Assembly (NCBI RefSeq): GCF_900093605.1
Contig: NZ_FLYE01000001.1
Span: 248,001-312,000 of the forward strand
Source: Candidatus Terasakiella magnetica
Lineage (GTDB): Bacteria > Pseudomonadota > Alphaproteobacteria > Rhodospirillales > Terasakiellaceae
Direction: 5' to 3'
Length of the DNA: 64,000 nt
Below the pieces are notes generated by a model that searched no databases, was not told where the DNA came from, and saw nothing but the letters and a program-made list of their open reading frames with translations. Below are positions 62,310 through 64,000 of the stretch, piece by piece. Made by a program: the position numbers and the translations under genes. Each line of letters begins with the position of its first letter. Within the stretch, counting starts at the first letter, position 1.

Positions 62310-63764
62310 ATGGGGAAAAATACAAAAAACCGTCTTTTATCTGTTTCTGAGATGTATGAGGCTGACCGCCTTACGATAGAAAGCGGCTTAGCTGGCATTG
62401 ACTTGATGGAGGCCGCGGGCCTTTCCATTACCCGCGAAATCACCAAACGATGGAGCCCGAAAAAAACGGTTATTCTCTGTGGCCCGGGTAATAATGGTGG
62501 CGATGGTTTTGTTGTTGCGCGCCTTCTTGAAGAAAGAGGATTAAAAGCCCAAGTCCTCTTATTGGGCGAGAGGGATAAGCTTAGAGGCGATGCCAAGATC
62601 AATTCAGATCGTTGGGCCCATGATGTTTTACCTTTATCGCCAGATCATCTTCATGGCGCGGATTTAATCGTTGATGCGATCTTTGGTGCAGGGCTTGCCC
62701 GTGAGGTTGATGGCATTGTTGCCCAAACGCTTGAAGCTGCAAAAAAGTTACAGGTTCCTGTTGTTGCGGTTGATACTCCAAGTGGCATTCATGGCGGGAC
62801 GGGGCAGGTTCTGGGTACCACATTACCTGCCAACCTCACCATTACCTTTTGTCGTCCAAAAACAGGCCATTATCTCTATCCTGCCAAAAAACTATGCGGG
62901 GAATTGATTGTCACTGATATTGGAATTCCCGATCATGTGATTGAAACCATTAATCCGCAAACAGAGGTCAACCAACCGCAAGACTATTTCCCTTGGCCTG
63001 ATGAAGAAACACATAAATATAAAAAAGGTCACGGCGTTATTATCGGGGGGCAACAAATGACGGGGGCGACACGGCTTGGTGCCATTTGTGCGCGTCGTGT
63101 TGGGGCAGGGCTTATTACAATAAGTGCCCATGGTGCGGCTTATATGATCTATCGACAGGGTGAAGCGGGAAACATTGTTTCTAATGATGATTTGGATACT
63201 CACCTTAATGATCCACGCAAAAATGCTTTCCTTATTGGCCCCGGTCTTGGCATTGGTGAAAAAAGACAATTGGTTGTAGAGCAGCTCTTGGAAAGTTCAA
63301 AAGCGCTGATCCTTGATGCTGATGCTTTAACCATGCTGAAAGACTGGCAATGGAAAGAACGCAATGCTGAGACCATACTCACCCCTCATGAAGGTGAATT
63401 TTCACGGCTCTTTCCAGAAATCACAGGCTCAAAACTTGAAAAAGCCAAAGCTGCGGCAAAACAATCTAATTGTACTGTTCTTTTAAAGGGGCCCGATACG
63501 GTCATTGCCGCCCCAGATGGGCGAGCGGTTATTAATGATTCTGGCACACCCTGGCTCGCCACAGCAGGCAGTGGTGATTCTCTAAGTGGAATCTGTTTGG
63601 GGCTTTTTGCACAAGGTTTGGATGGATTTAAAGCGGCATCTCTTGCAAGTTGGCTTCATGGGCGATGTGCTGAGGCCTTTCAAGAAGGGCTGATTGCTGA
63701 GGATATTGGCGATATTTTGCCTAGCGTAATAAAAACATTAAAAAATATGCATTCTTCTTATTGA
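62310..63764 (+). CDS. nnr: Bifunctional NAD(P)H-hydrate epimerase/dehydratase
   Basis: Fused repair enzyme of 484 residues. The N-terminal YjeF_N epimerase domain (about 10-215) has CGPGNNGGDGFVVARLL, VDAIFGAGL and DTPSGI. The C-terminal ADP-dependent dehydratase domain (about 235-482) has GHGVIIGG, GPGLG, LDADAL, LTPHEGEFSRL and TAGSGDSLSG. It repairs damaged NADH and NADPH hydrates. ATG 62310 follows AAGGA by four bases; the frame stays open about 250 bases upstream but only as antisense of dadA. Its stop overlaps a putative tRNA-Leu promoter. Confidence 0.95.
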   Translation: MGKNTKNRLLSVSEMYEADRLTIESGLAGIDLMEAAGLSITREITKRWSPKKTVILCGPGNNGGDGFVVARLLEERGLKAQVLLLGERDKLRGDAKINSDRWAHDVLPLSPDHLHGADLIVDAIFGAGLAREVDGIVAQTLEAAKKLQVPVVAVDTPSGIHGGTGQVLGTTLPANLTITFCRPKTGHYLYPAKKLCGELIVTDIGIPDHVIETINPQTEVNQPQDYFPWPDEETHKYKKGHGVIIGGQQMTGATRLGAICARRVGAGLITISAHGAAYMIYRQGEAGNIVSNDDLDTHLNDPRKNAFLIGPGLGIGEKRQLVVEQLLESSKALILDADALTMLKDWQWKERNAETILTPHEGEFSRLFPEITGSKLEKAKAAAKQSNCTVLLKGPDTVIAAPDGRAVINDSGTPWLATAGSGDSLSGICLGLFAQGLDGFKAASLASWLHGRCAEAFQEGLIAEDIGDILPSVIKTLKNMHSSY

Positions 63765-63788
63765 CTTGCCGCAGGGAATGTATAGAGT
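63761..63788 (+). promoter_or_regulatory. Putative tRNA-Leu promoter
   Basis: TTGACT (63761-63766), 16 bases, then TAGAGT (63783-63788). The -35 overlaps the nnr stop codon, and a start about 50 bases before the mature tRNA at 63844 is expected. Confidence 0.5.
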
Positions 63789-63843
63789 GTGCGCCGAATT
63801 GGATTCGAGGCGTTCGGCGCTATTGAAGACGGTTTTTTGAAAT

Positions 63844-63925
<82 letters not shown>

Positions 63926-63928
<3 letters not shown>

Positions 63929-63981
63929 AAAAATCTCTTACATTTTTTGGCAGCCACACCGAATTCATCTCAACGAATTCG
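63926..63981 (+). other. Two consecutive palindromes after tRNA-Leu
   Basis: The first, CCAAAAAAT with ATTTTTTGG (63926-63934 and 63942-63950), is a perfect 9-bp AT-rich stem that includes the tRNA 3' CC. The second, CGAATTC with GAATTCG (63960-63966 and 63975-63981), is a perfect 7-bp stem. Neither is followed by a T-run. The rest of the window to 64000 holds no gene start that I can support. Confidence 0.4.
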
Positions 63982-64000
63982 TATAACTCATCTTTATAGA

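Overview
The window looks like chromosomal DNA of a free-living alphaproteobacterium, probably from the Rhodospirillales side of the class. GC is moderate (judged by eye, not computed). The evidence is gene content and order: tolC-popZ-valS; one long argS-SPOR-nagZ-(M50)-scpA-scpB-tatABC-serS-surE-pcm-nlpD operon; yajC-secD-secF-Mth938; and homologues of the mitochondrial complex I factors NDUFAF6 and NDUFS4. A hopanoid-type hpnCDE operon, an Mrp-type antiporter operon, bacteriohemerythrins and large hybrid histidine kinases fit a motile marine or sediment bacterium. I saw no insertion sequence, prophage, integron, rRNA operon or CRISPR array. No stretch over about 300 bases lacks a gene; the longest gap (about 285 bases, near 50.8-51.1 kb) separates the divergent mrp operon and a DUF192 gene.

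Layout. 0-4.4 kb: tolC 3' end, popZ with an extreme Glu-Pro repeat, valS. 4.4-7.5 kb: a membrane protein, a catalytically degenerate HAD-like protein, ilvD. 7.6-12.3 kb: a sensory locus in which a PotD-like periplasmic binding protein is coupled to a hybrid histidine kinase, followed by a hemerythrin gene broken by an in-frame TGA. 12.3-24.8 kb: the 14-gene minus-strand housekeeping operon. 24.9-28.7 kb: erpA, a secreted HENVH protein, exonuclease III, an orphan binding protein and a DUF815 ATPase. 28.8-32.2 kb: Sec accessory operon. 32.2-36.5 kb: sodB, hpnCDE and a divergent NDUFAF6-like gene. 36.5-43.4 kb: ilvA, trmFO, a rhodanese, an AsmA-type protein, a lipoprotein, an unknown protein and a Panacea-domain protein. 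43.4-50.8 kb: a ten-gene Mrp/Mbh-type antiporter operon with three MrpD/NuoL-like subunits and no full-length MrpA. 51-56.3 kb: tRNA-Pro, a second hybrid kinase, NDUFS4-like, tRNA-Arg, small proteins, an intact bacteriohemerythrin divergent from a CheY-like regulator. 56.3-64 kb: sulfur amino-acid enzymes (metC, sseA, cysK), a NUDIX-ParA pair, dadA, nnr and tRNA-Leu.

The least ordinary observations are the PotD-like/hybrid-kinase pair without a transporter, the TGA-interrupted hemerythrin whose C-terminal helix is still readable, the PopZ linker of 33 uninterrupted Glu-Pro repeats, the composition of the Mrp-like operon (including a subunit with no AUG at its expected N-terminus), and the orphan Panacea protein. 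Many start codons were chosen by ribosome-binding site and family N-terminus; these choices are given per gene.
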